NCBI GenBank assembly: GCA_963820415.1
Contig: CAWFZT010000008.1
Location: forward strand, 186,001-250,000
DNA from: CAWFZT01 sp963820415
GTDB lineage: Bacteria > Chloroflexota > Anaerolineae > Anaerolineales > Anaerolineaceae
Reading direction: 5' to 3'
Length of the DNA: 64,000 bases
The notes beneath the pieces are model-generated. The model did not search any database and was not told where the DNA came from. It saw only the letters and a list, made by a program, of their open reading frames with translations. The position numbers and the translations under genes were made by a program. Position 1 is the stretch's first letter. The number at the start of each line of letters is the position of its first letter. Below are positions 7,232 to 17,778 of this stretch, piece by piece.

Positions 7232-9091
7232 TTGTCTACCTCACCCTTCACTTTCAAAGCCTCCTTTTCCCCAGCCATGACCAAGCAACACTGGGGCGTG
7301 CGGGACGATTTCTTCAATCCCGCTGAGGCAACCCTCGACGAGATCAATGTTCTCGCCGCCCGCAACGAGGTTACCGGCGTGCAGGTTCGCCTGGCCGCCA
7401 GCCAGGACTTCACCCTGGTGCTCGACCGGGCCAACTGGCTGCACCCGCTCGGTTTCCTGCCCCGCCTGCGCCTTGAAGTGCGCTTCCCCGGTCTGCCCGA
7501 TGGCGCCGTGGAATGCTTCGCCGTAGGCTACGTGGAAGGCGACGACCGACGCCAGTGGATGGAATACCTCGACCGGGCCGGCTACGCCGAAGCGCCGGCT
7601 CACCGCCCCCAGGCGGTCTACGTGCGCCTGCGTATCCCGGTCGACACCCGCAAAGGGTTGTACGTCGGGCAGGTGCGCCTGTTCTCCCAATCCGGCTTCG
7701 AGGACGAGAAGCTGGCCTGGCAGGGCGGCATCAACCTGCACGTGGCCGCCGCAGCCCTGCCGGACGTCAAAGACTGGTCTTTCCACCTCAACCTGTGGCA
7801 GCACCTCACCTCCATCGCCCGTTTCCACCACGTGCCGTTGTGGAGCGAGGCGCACTACGCCTTGATCGACCGCTACTACGCCAGCCTGGCCCAGCTCGGC
7901 CAGAAAGCGGTCAGCCTGATCGCTGCCGAAATTCCCTGGTCGGGGCAGCGCGGCTTCCGCGACCTCGGCTACCCGTCCTACCTGTTCGAGCACGCTGTTA
8001 TCGACATCACGCGTGACCCGCAGGGAAAGCTGCACTTCGACTATACGAAGATGGATCGCCTGATGGCCCTGGCCGCCCGCCACGCCATCGACCGCCAGAT
8101 CGACCTGTTTGGCCTGGTTAACATCTGGTTGGACGAACCTTTTGGCTTTGGCAAGGTCATCCCGGACGCCCCCGACGCGGTGCGCCTGCGCTGCTGGGAC
8201 GCGGCTTCTGGCTCTTTCACCTACCTGCGCCAGGTCGATGAGCTGCGCCAGTTCCTGGCGGCGCTCCAGGAGCACTTCCAGGCCTTGGGCCTGCTCGAGC
8301 GCGTACGCCTGGAAGCCGACGAGCCGCACGACCTGGAGAAATTCAAAACCAGCCTGGAGTTCATCCGCCAGGCCGCCCCGGGCCTTCGCCTGGCGGTGGC
8401 CATCGACCATTTCGAATTCATGGAGGTCGCCCCGCCTGAGCTGCTCGATTTCATTCCCGTCCTGCCCCACCTGTGCAAGGACCCGCAGCTCTCCACCCGC
8501 CTGATCGAGCTGGCGCACCAGCGCGGCGGGCGCATGCTCTTTTACATCTGCTGCTGGCCGCCCATCCCCAATACCTTCGTCCATTCGCCGCTGGTGGAAT
8601 CCGAGCTGCTCGGTTGGCTGACCTACTTCCTCAAGGTGGATGGCTTCTTGCGCTGGGCCTTCTGCCTGTGGCCGGCCGACCCCTGGCAGCGGGTCAGCTA
8701 CCGCTCCCCGGATTGGCCTGCGGGAGATATGTATTTCGTGCTGCCCGGCAAGGACGGCGCCCCGGTGGAGACGCTGCGCTACGAAGGACTGCGCACCGCC
8801 GTGCAGGATTACGAGCTGCTCAAACTGGTAGAACGCAGTCTGCCCGAGGCAGAAGCGTCGGCCGTGATCGAGAAAGCCTTCGCAAAGGTCCTGCATACCA
8901 ACGACATGGCCGATTTCGCCGACGTAACCAAAGCCGATCCAGAAGACCTGTACTCGCTTGACCCGCTGGATTACCAGGCGGCGCGGCAAATTCTCCTGGA
9001 CGCCCTGGAAGCGGTTTTTATTTCACCATTCGCTTCTTCAGCGCACCCAGAGGGGTGGAAACACACAGACCACAGAACAGACCTTTTGTAG
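7232..9091 (+). CDS. GH123 / DUF4091-family putative glycoside hydrolase
   Basis: 619 residues from a TTG at 7232 with AGAGGA nine bases before it. The N-terminal 200 residues are a beta-rich domain, followed by a barrel-like catalytic part with an Asp-Glu pair near 363-364 (LEADEPHD). GH123/DUF4091 enzymes place the catalytic pair in this way and act on N-acetylgalactosaminides by substrate-assisted catalysis. WPPIPNTF and YEGLRTAVQDYELL near the C-terminus also fit DUF4091. No signal peptide is seen, so action is probably intracellular. It leads a block with an ABC ATPase, a GH38 mannosidase and a URO-D-family protein, suggesting use of complex glycans. Confidence 0.75.
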   Translation: MSTSPFTFKASFSPAMTKQHWGVRDDFFNPAEATLDEINVLAARNEVTGVQVRLAASQDFTLVLDRANWLHPLGFLPRLRLEVRFPGLPDGAVECFAVGYVEGDDRRQWMEYLDRAGYAEAPAHRPQAVYVRLRIPVDTRKGLYVGQVRLFSQSGFEDEKLAWQGGINLHVAAAALPDVKDWSFHLNLWQHLTSIARFHHVPLWSEAHYALIDRYYASLAQLGQKAVSLIAAEIPWSGQRGFRDLGYPSYLFEHAVIDITRDPQGKLHFDYTKMDRLMALAARHAIDRQIDLFGLVNIWLDEPFGFGKVIPDAPDAVRLRCWDAASGSFTYLRQVDELRQFLAALQEHFQALGLLERVRLEADEPHDLEKFKTSLEFIRQAAPGLRLAVAIDHFEFMEVAPPELLDFIPVLPHLCKDPQLSTRLIELAHQRGGRMLFYICCWPPIPNTFVHSPLVESELLGWLTYFLKVDGFLRWAFCLWPADPWQRVSYRSPDWPAGDMYFVLPGKDGAPVETLRYEGLRTAVQDYELLKLVERSLPEAEASAVIEKAFAKVLHTNDMADFADVTKADPEDLYSLDPLDYQAARQILLDALEAVFISPFASSAHPEGWKHTDHRTDLL

Positions 9092-9155
9092 GATTAAAAA
9101 GCCTGGTGTTGTAAAAAAAGGCTGTCAAAATCCTGAGGTTATGAGAAAAGGGTCA

Positions 9156-10715
9156 ATGTTAATTTCTCTGCAGGATATCACCATCCAGGTCGGCAGCCGG
9201 CGGTTCTTCGACCACACCACCTGGCGCATAGCGAGCGACCAGCGTTGGGCTATCACCGGTCCCACCGGCTCCGGAAAATCGATCCTGGCCAGGGCGATTA
9301 ACCGCAGCGTTTCGCTCGTTCACGGGCAAATCCTATATTTCTTTGACGGCTCTGAGCAAAATCAGGCACGCCCATACCTGTACCCGGGCGAAATTTTGAC
9401 CTTATCGGTCGAGACTCACCGCGATTTTTTGGGCCGCTTTGCCGGCTATCACCAGGCACGCTGGCAAAGCCTGGAAGGCGACGATACTCCCACGGCTTCC
9501 GATTTATTGACTGCCAGAAGCATGCAAAGTTTTTCCCCCTTCCAGGTTATTCCGCCTGACCTGGACGAAGAAGGTTACCGGTTAAAACGCCAGCGCTGGG
9601 TAGATTTATTAAAGATCGGCTACCTGCTCGACCGGAAAGTGATCCATCTGTCGCACGGGGAATCGCGCAAGCTGTTGATCGCCCGCCTGCTGATGCAGTC
9701 GCCCAGGCTGCTCATCCTGGATGACCCGATGGCGGGCCTTGACCAGGAATCCAGGGCGATTTTCTCCCGGGCGCTGGATGAATTGATCCTGAATGGCGAA
9801 GTGCACGTCCTGCTGGTCAGCGCAAGAGCAGAAGAGCTTCCACCCGGCGTCACCCACGTTCTAGAGGTCGAAGAGGGTCGCGTGACGGCCTGCGGCGAAC
9901 GCGGCGCGGCGGCGAAAAGCTCCTGGCGGAAACCGGCCGGCGCCAGGCTGGTTTCCCCGCTGGCTGCTCAGGCGCTCCCAGCCTTCACCGAGATGGTCAA
10001 TAGCTATGCCCGCGCCTTAGAACACAATCCCATCCTCGCTAATCCTGAATTGATCAAGCTGCAAGACGTGTCGGTCCATTATGGACAAACGGCAGTGCTG
10101 CAAAACATCACCTGGACCGTGCGCCGGGGGGAGCGCTGGGCGCTGCTCGGGAAAAACGGGGCTGGCAAAACCACCCTGCTCAGCCTGATTCTGGCCGATA
10201 ATCCCCAGTCCTATGCCAACCCCATCACCCTGTTCGGCCAGCGGCGCGGCTCGGGGGAAAGTATCTGGGAAATCAAACACAGCATCGGTTGGGTTTCGCC
10301 TGAGCTGCACATTTTCTACCGCCAGGCGGTCTCCCTGCTGGATGTGGTTTGTTCCGGTTTTTCTAACTCGGTCGGTTTCGCCCACACCTGTTCTGCTCCC
10401 CAGGCCGCTATCGCCTCACGCTGGATAGAAGCCCTCGGCCTGGTTTCACCGCCCGAGGCCCAGTTTTCAAACCTATCCGCCGGGCAGCAGCGCCTGGCTT
10501 TATTGGCGCGGGCCCTGGTGAAAAACCCGCCGGTGCTGATCCTGGACGAACCCTGCCAGGCATTGGATGAACCGCACCGCGCCCACTTTCTCCAGCTTCT
10601 CGACCGGCTGTGCGCCCTCACCCGGCTGACTTTGATCTACGTAACCCACCTGCAAGGCGAAATTCCAGCCGCCATTACCCACCAGCTCAGGCTGGAGGGG
10701 GGTAAAATTATCTAA
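9156..10715 (+). CDS. Soluble double-NBD ABC ATPase (ModF/PhrA-like)
   Basis: 519 residues with two complete ABC modules and no membrane segment. The first has Walker A GPTGSGKS, signature LSHGESRK and Walker B LLILDDPMAGLD. The second has GKNGAGKTT, LSAGQQRL and VLILDEPCQALD. Fused soluble NBD pairs of this layout are ModF/PhrA-like; their function is poorly defined and no permease is adjacent. An in-frame ATG at 9141 is an alternative start. The gene sits between two glycosidase genes, so a transport role there is only a guess. Confidence 0.8.
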   Translation: MLISLQDITIQVGSRRFFDHTTWRIASDQRWAITGPTGSGKSILARAINRSVSLVHGQILYFFDGSEQNQARPYLYPGEILTLSVETHRDFLGRFAGYHQARWQSLEGDDTPTASDLLTARSMQSFSPFQVIPPDLDEEGYRLKRQRWVDLLKIGYLLDRKVIHLSHGESRKLLIARLLMQSPRLLILDDPMAGLDQESRAIFSRALDELILNGEVHVLLVSARAEELPPGVTHVLEVEEGRVTACGERGAAAKSSWRKPAGARLVSPLAAQALPAFTEMVNSYARALEHNPILANPELIKLQDVSVHYGQTAVLQNITWTVRRGERWALLGKNGAGKTTLLSLILADNPQSYANPITLFGQRRGSGESIWEIKHSIGWVSPELHIFYRQAVSLLDVVCSGFSNSVGFAHTCSAPQAAIASRWIEALGLVSPPEAQFSNLSAGQQRLALLARALVKNPPVLILDEPCQALDEPHRAHFLQLLDRLCALTRLTLIYVTHLQGEIPAAITHQLRLEGGKII

Positions 10716-10746
10716 AAGATGGCCTCCCAGAAAGGAATTTTCTAGC

Positions 10747-13537
10747 ATGTTTGACCTCCGGCTTGAAAAAATGAAGGCGACCGGCAACTCCTATTGGGGC
10801 GACCGCATTATCAGCCAGTTGGAATATGCCAACGAGCTTTCCAAACTGGCTGGCAACCAATACGACGAACTAATCGAGCAGGTCATTTCTACCCTGGCCG
10901 AACGCAGCCAGAAGGGCGGCGCCATTACCCAGGAAACTGCCCTGCGGGGCGAGGAAACCCTGCAAGTGCTTTCCCCGCTGGCCAAGCAGCAAAAGCTGCT
11001 GTGCGCCGGGCATGCCCACATCGATATGAACTGGATGTGGCGTTGGGATGAAACTGTGGCGGTCACCTTGGATACCTTCCGCACCATGCTGGCTTTGCTG
11101 CGGGATTATCCCCAATTTAAATTTTCCCAATCTCAGGCTTCGGTCTATCAGATTGTGGAAACCTATGCCCCAGAGCTGCTGCCAGAAATAAAGCAGCGCA
11201 TCCACGAGGGCCGTTGGGAAGTCACTGCCTCCACCTGGGTGGAAGCAGATAAGAACCTGCCCAACGGTGAGAGCCAGGCCCGTCACCTGCTTTTAACCCG
11301 CCGCTATCTTCGCCAGCTTCTCGATCTTAAGCCGGAAAATTTCAGCCTGGACTTCGAGCCGGATACCTTCGGCCACAGCGCCAACGTGCCTGAAATCCTG
11401 GCCTCTGCCGGAGTCAAATATTATTATCACTGCCGGGGCGATAAGAACCCCAGCCTGTACCGCTGGCTGGCCCCCTCCGGTAAATCTATCCTGGCTTACC
11501 TGGAACCCTTCTGGTACCTGGGTTACGTCGATCCATCCCTGGCGCGGTTTGTGCCTTCTTTTTGCCAGCAGTTCGGCCTGGACATGGCCCTGCGCGTTTA
11601 CGGCGTAGGCGACCATGGCGGAGGTCCCACCCGCCGCGACCTCCAGCGCATCCTTGATATGGACACCTGGCCGGTCTTTCCGACCCTGCGCTTCGGCACC
11701 TTCGCCGAATATTTCGCCCAGGTTGAAAAAATAGCCGGAAGGCTGCCCGAGGTCAAGGGCGAAATGAATTTTGTGTTCACCGGCTGTTATTCCAGCCAGA
11801 GCCGCATCAAGAAAGCCAACCGGCTGGCCGAAGCGGCCCTCGACGTATCCGAACGGTTTTGCGCCCTGGCGGCGACTTCCGGCGCGGCTTACCCCCACAC
11901 TGCCTTTACCAAAGCCTGGCGCAATACCCTTTTCAACCAGTTTCACGATATCATCCCCGGTTCGGGGGTGATCGACACGCGCGAATACGCCCTGGGGTTA
12001 TTCCAGGAAAGCCTGGCCCTGGCCAACAGTCAGAAGATGCGCGCCTTCCAGGCCCTCCTCCCACCGGAAGAAATCGACCACCCGCAGGAAGGTGCGCCTG
12101 CCGTTACTTCCGAAGGCGCCGGGGTGGGTTTCGGGGTTGAGCAATACAGAAGTCTCGCAGGTCTCGCGCGGCAGCGGCGCAGCGCGCCTGTTCCACATTT
12201 TCAACCCGAGCCCCTGGCCGCGCCGCCAGGTGGTCGAGATCACCGTCTGGGATTGGGACGGCGATCTGCAACGCCTGGCTTTCCAGGACGCCGCCGGACA
12301 GCCCGCCCGCTGCCAGCTCTTCGACCAGGATTTCAACGATTATTGGGGACACCGTTACCTGCGCGTGTTGGTGGAAGTCGCCGCCCCAGCCGGCGGCTAT
12401 ACCAGCCTGGTGTTGAACGAATCAAACGTCCGCCTGGATTCAATCGTCTATCCTAACGACCCACGCACCGAAGAACCCCAGACCTTCCTCCTGGAAAACC
12501 AACACGTCCAGGCGCGTTTCGACCCGCGCAGCTTCGCCCTGGTCTCGTTGATCGATAAAGCCAGCGGCGAAGAGCTGGTGGCGCTGGCCCGCCCAGCGCT
12601 ATTCCGCTTGATCCAGGAGGACGACCGGGCCGGTATGACCGCCTGGATCGTCGGTCGCTACATGCAAGTGCAACCCCTGGTGGATAACGTCCGCCTGGTG
12701 AAATTCGACTCAGGCGGGCCGCTGCGCCAGTCGCTGGCGTACGAGATCACCTGGGGTTCCTCCCGCCTCAGTGTGACCGTTGCGCTGGATGCGGGCAGCT
12801 CCAGCCTGGAGTACGCCCTGGAGTGTGACTGGCACGAGATCGGACGCCACGCCCAGGGAGTGCCGCAGCTCAACTTCTGCCTGCCGGTTAATTTTGCCTG
12901 CCAGGCTTACCGCTATGATATCCCCTTCGGGACGATCCAGCGCCAGCCGGCTGACCAGGATGTGCCCGCCAATTCCTGGGGAAGCGCCATCAGGCAGGAA
13001 ACTTCGGCTAAAAAGACGATCCAGATTGTCAGCGAGGGCAGCTACGCTTTCCGCGGGGTAGATGATGCGCTGGCCCTGACCCTCCTGCGCAGTTCCTACG
13101 ATCCCGATCCGTATCCCGAAATTGGCCTGCACCGGCTGCGCTTCGCCGTCAACCTGGCCGGTGCGGCTGCCTCGAACAAGGATCTTATTTCTGCCGCCTA
13201 CGATTTCACTCACCCGCTCGACGTGATTTCCGGGGCCAGCCGCCGGCCTGCTTCCAGCGCCCTGGTTTCCCTGGAAAGCGGCGTAGCGGCCGTGTCGGCG
13301 ATCAAGGCGCCGGAGGATGGGGAAGCCGGCGAGCTGGTGGTGAGGGTTTACGAGACCGAAGGCCAGGCCACGGCGGTCAAGCTCAAGTTCAGCCGAGAGG
13401 TCTTGCAGGCCGCCCTGGTCGACCTGCATGAACAGCCATTGAGGGACGCTCAACCGGTGAAGGTCTCCGGCCGCGAAGTATCCTTTGAAATCTATGCTAA
13501 CTGCATTGCCACATTGCGTCTGAAACTGGCAATTTAA
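10747..13537 (+). pseudogene. GH38 alpha-mannosidase with one frameshift near 12,130
   Basis: Two overlapping frames together encode a full-length (about 930-residue) GH38 alpha-mannosidase. The first frame (10747 to about 12,130) has the zinc motif HAHIDMNWMWRWDE near 88-91, the nucleophile motif EPDTFGHS near 205 and QFHDIIPGSG near 400. The second frame (about 12,130 to 13537) carries the beta-sandwich part beginning RLFHIFNPSPWPRR. The shift falls near GGTTTCGGGGTTGAGC. Codon quality is high on both sides, so a very recent mutation or a base-calling error is more likely than old decay. AAGGAA precedes the ATG. GH38 enzymes cleave alpha-mannosides using Zn2+. Confidence 0.85.
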
Positions 13538-13562
13538 AGGCTCCTCACACACGGAGAATCCC

Positions 13563-14651
13563 ATGCAACCAATGACTGGACGAGAACGCGTTATGGCCTC
13601 TCTGCACGGCCAGGAATGCGACCGGTTGTGCTGGTCGCCCTTGATCGATAACTATTTCACCTCGTCCTTGCCTGCGCAGGGCTTCCAGCGCACCGACTGG
13701 CAGGACGCCTACCGGCTGGTCGGAGCGGATATCATCGAGCGCCACACCCCTACGATTCAATCCTTCGAGGACGATACGATCGCCAGAAAAATTATCTCGC
13801 ATGGCAGCCAGGAAGTGGAATTGATCGAAACCCCGCTGGGCAGCCTGACCATTGAGCGAGGCACCAACGCCTGGGAAGCTGAACACGTTACGCGCTTCCC
13901 CCTCCGCACCGTCGCCAACATCCACACCTGGGAATATATGGTCGAACACACCCGCCACCGGGAGGATTATGCCACATTTCGCGAGCATGACCGGCGCATC
14001 GGGGCGGATGGGATCGCCACCACCAGCTCGCCCATGACACCCTTGATGCAGTTCATGGAAAATCTAAGCGGCATCCAGGATACTTACTACCTGCTGGCTG
14101 ATCATCCTGCCAAGATGCAGGCCTGCCTGGAGCTGATGCTGGCCAAGAATAAAGAGGCATTTCGTCTGATCGCCTATGGCCCGGAGGCCGTCGTCATCAC
14201 CTACGAGGATACCTCCTCGACCATCCTCAGCCCGGCTGTGTGCCGCAAGTACTGCGCCCCGGTTTTGAACGAATACGCCAAGATCTGCCACGCCGCCGGC
14301 AAACTATACTTGACCCACATGTGCGGAAAATTGTCCGCCTTCAACCCACAACTGAAGGCCGGTTTGCAGGACGGCTTCGAATTGGTCTGCCCACCCACTA
14401 CCGGCGACATCTGGGCCTACGAAGCCCGCGCTGCCTGGGGCGCCGATAAGATCATCGTGGGCGGGCTGGAACCGGCTGCTCTGGAGCGCATGACCGCCGC
14501 CGAGACGACTGAATACGTAACCCGCATCCTCGACCAGATGCCCACCTTCCGGCGCTTCATCCTCGGCACCGGCGACGCCACCGCCCACGCCACCCCGGTG
14601 GCCAACCTGCGGGCGATCAGCGACCTGGTGCAGCACTACCCGTGGAAATAA
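13563..14651 (+). CDS. Uroporphyrinogen decarboxylase (URO-D) superfamily protein
   Basis: 362 residues with the URO-D barrel pattern: MTGRERVMASLHG at the start, THMCGKL near 253 and GGLEPAAL. Members with an H-x-C-G motif include zinc-dependent methyltransferases (MtaA/CmuA) and many uncharacterised proteins in sugar-degradation clusters. A haem-pathway HemE is unlikely because the N-terminal RQAGR-type motif is absent. GGAG precedes the ATG. It follows GH38 by 25 bases and probably belongs to the same transcript. Confidence 0.75.
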   Translation: MQPMTGRERVMASLHGQECDRLCWSPLIDNYFTSSLPAQGFQRTDWQDAYRLVGADIIERHTPTIQSFEDDTIARKIISHGSQEVELIETPLGSLTIERGTNAWEAEHVTRFPLRTVANIHTWEYMVEHTRHREDYATFREHDRRIGADGIATTSSPMTPLMQFMENLSGIQDTYYLLADHPAKMQACLELMLAKNKEAFRLIAYGPEAVVITYEDTSSTILSPAVCRKYCAPVLNEYAKICHAAGKLYLTHMCGKLSAFNPQLKAGLQDGFELVCPPTTGDIWAYEARAAWGADKIIVGGLEPAALERMTAAETTEYVTRILDQMPTFRRFILGTGDATAHATPVANLRAISDLVQHYPWK

Positions 14652-14659
14652 ACGCCAGG

Positions 14660-16831
14660 ATGCCCACCCTCACCCCCCAATCCGTCCTCCGGCAAACCTT
14701 TGGTTACGAGCAGTTCAAACCCCTGCAGGGCGAAGTCATCCGCAACGTACTCGACCGGCGCGATACCCTGGCGGTCATGCCAACCGGCGGCGGAAAATCG
14801 TTGTGCTACCAGATCCCGGCGCTGATCTTTCCTGGGCTGACCGTGGTCGTCTCACCCCTGATCGCCCTGATGAAAGACCAGGTGGAGCAGCTTACCCAGC
14901 TTGGCATTCCGGCCCTGTTCTTGAACAGCTCGCTGTCCTACGCAGAGTACGAGGCGAACATGGCCCGCGTGGTGGACGGGGAGATCAAACTGCTGTATGT
15001 CGCCCCAGAAACTCTGCTGACCACCCGCCTGTTCGGCCTGCTGGGAAGCGTTTCTCTCGACTGCCTGACCATCGATGAAGCGCATTGTATTTCGGAGTGG
15101 GGGCACGATTTCCGTCCAGAATATCGCCAACTGGTGGAAGTACGCCGGCGTTTTCCGCAGGCGGTCTGCCTGGCCCTGACTGCCACTGCCACCCAGCGGG
15201 TCAGGGAAGACATCCAAGCTACGCTGGGTTTTACCGATGCAAACCAGTTTATCGCCAGTTTTAACCGGGAAAACTTGTTTATCGAGGTGCGACCCAAGAA
15301 AGACCCGGCTTCCCAGACCATCCAGTTCTTGCAAGGTTTTGCCGGCCAATCCGGCATCATTTACTGCTTCTCCCGCCGGCAGGTGGATGACCTGGCCAGC
15401 CTGCTCCAACGCCAGGGGTTTTCCGCCCGCCCTTACCACGCCGGGTTGACCGACGAAGAACGTAAACGCAATCAGGAACTGTTCATCCACGAGGATGTCC
15501 AGATCATCGTCGCTACCATTGCCTTTGGCATGGGGATCAATAAGCCCAACGTGCGCTTTGTCCTCCACTACGATCTGCCCAAGAGCGTGGAAGGCTATTA
15601 CCAGGAAATCGGGCGGGCCGGTCGGGATGGGCTGCGCGCCCACTGTTTGCTGCTCTACGGCTACGGCGACTTTCAAAAGCTGAAATACTTTATCGATCAA
15701 AAAGAAGGTCTCGAACGCCAATCGGCCATGCAGCACCTGGAAGCCCTCAAGCGCTTTGTGGAGAGCGACGTCTGCCGGCGTATTCCCCTGCTGGCCTATT
15801 TTGGGGAAAAATTCACGGCGGACAACTGCGGCATGTGCGACGTGTGCGCCGGCGTTTCCGCCGCGCAAGTCCAGGCTGATATCACCATCCCGGCCCAGAA
15901 GTTCCTTTCCTGTGTCATCCGCACCGGCCAGCGCTTCGGCGCTACTTACATTGCCCACGTGCTGCTCGGCCTGGAAGATGAAAAAGTACACAATAACGGC
16001 CACCAGAACCTGTCGACTTTCGGCGCCGGCAAAGAGCTGTCGCGCAAGCAATGGCTGGATCTCGCCCGGCAGCTCCTTCACCTGGGCCTGCTGGCCAAAA
16101 ACGAAGCCTTTGGCAGCCTGAGTTTGACTCCCAGGGCTTACGAAGTATTAAAATCCAGGGAAAGCATCACCGGTTTTGTCCAGGTGGAGGCGCCAAAGCC
16201 GGCCGCCCCGGATCAATACGATCAAGACCTGTTCGACCTGTTAAAGAAGAAACGCAAAGAGCTGGCTGACGCCGCCCACCTGCCACCATACGTGGTCTTC
16301 TCCGACCGCACCCTGGTGGAAATGGCGGTTTATTATCCGATGAGCCCTGCCAGCCTGGCAAAAATATTTGGCATCGGCGCCGTCAAAGCTGCCCGTTACG
16401 GGCATACATTTATGACGCTGATCCGGGAATACTGCCAGCCGCGCCACATCTCTGAACGGCCAAAGCGTGCCGTCCGGCCTGCGACGCCTAAGGCACCCAA
16501 AAATCTCAGCGCCAGGTACACCCAGGTCGGCGAAGCCTTCAATGCCGGGGAATCCATCTCCCAGTTAATGGAACGCTACCAGGTGCAGCTTGGCACCATC
16601 CTCGACCACCTTTCCACCTTCGCCCTGCAAGGGCATGCCTTGCGCCGCGACGAAACCATCCTGTCCTATTCGAACCTGCCAGCCGAACCGCGCCAGGCAG
16701 TTTTGGCAGCTTTTCAAGACGCCGGGGCTGAACGGCTGAAGCCTGTCTTCGACAAGCTGAATGAAGCAGTTTCCTACGACGAACTAAAGGTTTTACGCCT
16801 GTATTTCCTGGCCAGCCAGGATCATTTATAA
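14660..16831 (+). CDS. recQ: ATP-dependent DNA helicase RecQ
   Basis: 723 residues. Helicase motifs: PTGGGKSLCYQ (Walker A), DEAHC, TATAT, IIYCFSRRQV, IAFGMGINKP and QEIGRAGRDG. A zinc-binding RQC segment (CGMCDVCAG) follows, then an HRDC domain (LFDLLKKKRKELA...VFSDRTLVEMA) and a C-terminal helical HTH-like segment (GESISQLMERYQV). RecQ unwinds DNA 3' to 5' in recombination and fork repair. I use the ATG at 14660, eight bases after the URO-D stop; a GTG at 14642 would overlap that gene. Its stop touches a truncated nucleotidyltransferase remnant. Confidence 0.95.
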   Translation: MPTLTPQSVLRQTFGYEQFKPLQGEVIRNVLDRRDTLAVMPTGGGKSLCYQIPALIFPGLTVVVSPLIALMKDQVEQLTQLGIPALFLNSSLSYAEYEANMARVVDGEIKLLYVAPETLLTTRLFGLLGSVSLDCLTIDEAHCISEWGHDFRPEYRQLVEVRRRFPQAVCLALTATATQRVREDIQATLGFTDANQFIASFNRENLFIEVRPKKDPASQTIQFLQGFAGQSGIIYCFSRRQVDDLASLLQRQGFSARPYHAGLTDEERKRNQELFIHEDVQIIVATIAFGMGINKPNVRFVLHYDLPKSVEGYYQEIGRAGRDGLRAHCLLLYGYGDFQKLKYFIDQKEGLERQSAMQHLEALKRFVESDVCRRIPLLAYFGEKFTADNCGMCDVCAGVSAAQVQADITIPAQKFLSCVIRTGQRFGATYIAHVLLGLEDEKVHNNGHQNLSTFGAGKELSRKQWLDLARQLLHLGLLAKNEAFGSLSLTPRAYEVLKSRESITGFVQVEAPKPAAPDQYDQDLFDLLKKKRKELADAAHLPPYVVFSDRTLVEMAVYYPMSPASLAKIFGIGAVKAARYGHTFMTLIREYCQPRHISERPKRAVRPATPKAPKNLSARYTQVGEAFNAGESISQLMERYQVQLGTILDHLSTFALQGHALRRDETILSYSNLPAEPRQAVLAAFQDAGAERLKPVFDKLNEAVSYDELKVLRLYFLASQDHL

Positions 16832-17022
16832 TCAATCAGAACACCTACGGCCGCTTCGACGCCAACGATAGCTGGCAGGTCCTGCTCAACAGCCTGGATT
16901 TATTCCGTTGGCTGGCAATGGAAGTCGCCAGCCGGCTGGATTTCTCATACCCGGGCAGGATCGAACAAAACACCACCCGGCTCATGCAGCTTCTTTACAA
17001 CGGAAAATCATTGGAAGAATAG
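16831..17022 (+). pseudogene. C-terminal remnant of an AadE-like aminoglycoside 6-adenylyltransferase
   Basis: Directly after the recQ stop an open frame without a start encodes about 63 residues ending in TAG. The pattern W..L..SLDLFRWLAMEVASRLDFSYP...I..NTTRLMQLLYN resembles the C-terminal helices of AadE/streptomycin adenylyltransferases. The rest of the gene is absent, so a deletion appears to have joined it to recQ. Confidence 0.5.
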
Positions 17023-17028
17023 GCGTTT

Positions 17029-17778
17029 ATGCCAGAATCCCTCTTTGACGTGCTCATCCTCATCGCCAGGCCGGCAGCCGGCAAGAGCGAGATCATCCAC
17101 TTCCTGAAGAATACCCCGCTGGACCAACGCCAGCCGCGTTTTCACGTGGGGGCTATCGATGAAATCGATGATTTTCCCATGTTGTGGACCTGGTTCGAAG
17201 AAGATGATCTCCTGGCCCAAATGGGGCATGCCCGCCTGCACACGACCGCTGACGGGTCATTCCGCTGGCTGTACCTGTGGGACGTGCTCATCCGCCGCAT
17301 TTCCCTGGAATATCACAAGCGCCTGCGTGACCGTTCTGCCAGCCCGCAGCCGGTGACCACTCTGGTCGAATTCGCCCGCGGTAAACAGCACGGCGGTTTT
17401 CGGCGGGCTTTCAAACACCTTTCGCCGGAATTATTGAGCCGGGCCGCCATCCTGTATGTCAACGTGCCCTACGCCGAGTCGCTGCGCAAGAACCGGCGGC
17501 GCTATAACCCTGACCGTCCCGACAGCATCCTGGAACACGGCCTGTCGGATGAAAAAATGCAGCAGCTTTATTGCGAGGTCGACTGGCAGGAGCTCACCCA
17601 CGCTAAACCCACCGGTTACCTGGCCATGCAGGGCATGCAGGGCATGCAGGGCTTACGGGTGCCGTACGTGGTCTTCGAAAACGAGGACGACGTGACCACC
17701 CCTGGCGGAGAAGCCCTCGGCCAGCGCCTGGAAACCGCCCTCACCGCCTTGTGGCATCTGTATACAGCTTCCCATTGA
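17029..17778 (+). CDS. P-loop kinase-like protein of unknown function
   Basis: 249 residues. A Walker-A-like ARPAAGKSE at residues 13-21 follows a hydrophobic strand (LFDVLILI), as in nucleotide kinases; ILYVNVPYAESLRKNRRRYNPDRP resembles a lid region. No close family is recognised. Three perfect 9-bp repeats near the C-terminus encode MQG-MQG-MQG. Its last 38 bases overlap convergently with the PQQ-repeat gene on the other strand. Confidence 0.65.
   Translation: MPESLFDVLILIARPAAGKSEIIHFLKNTPLDQRQPRFHVGAIDEIDDFPMLWTWFEEDDLLAQMGHARLHTTADGSFRWLYLWDVLIRRISLEYHKRLRDRSASPQPVTTLVEFARGKQHGGFRRAFKHLSPELLSRAAILYVNVPYAESLRKNRRRYNPDRPDSILEHGLSDEKMQQLYCEVDWQELTHAKPTGYLAMQGMQGMQGLRVPYVVFENEDDVTTPGGEALGQRLETALTALWHLYTASH
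17626..17652. repeat. 9-bp tandem repeat (three units) inside the kinase-like gene
   Basis: Three perfect ATGCAGGGC units keep the reading frame (MQG x3). Slippage here would change length by three residues per unit. Confidence 0.9.

Noticed and set aside
7241..8989. 582-codon minus-strand open frame opposite the GH123-like gene
   Set aside because: Shadow of the GC-rich coding strand; no domain and no ribosome-binding site.
14852..16081. Long minus-strand open frame opposite recQ
   Set aside because: Antisense shadow; RecQ motifs are complete on the plus strand.
17029..17778. Thymidylate or adenylate kinase assignment
   Set aside because: Walker A is atypical and lid and base-binding motifs are missing; left as kinase-like.
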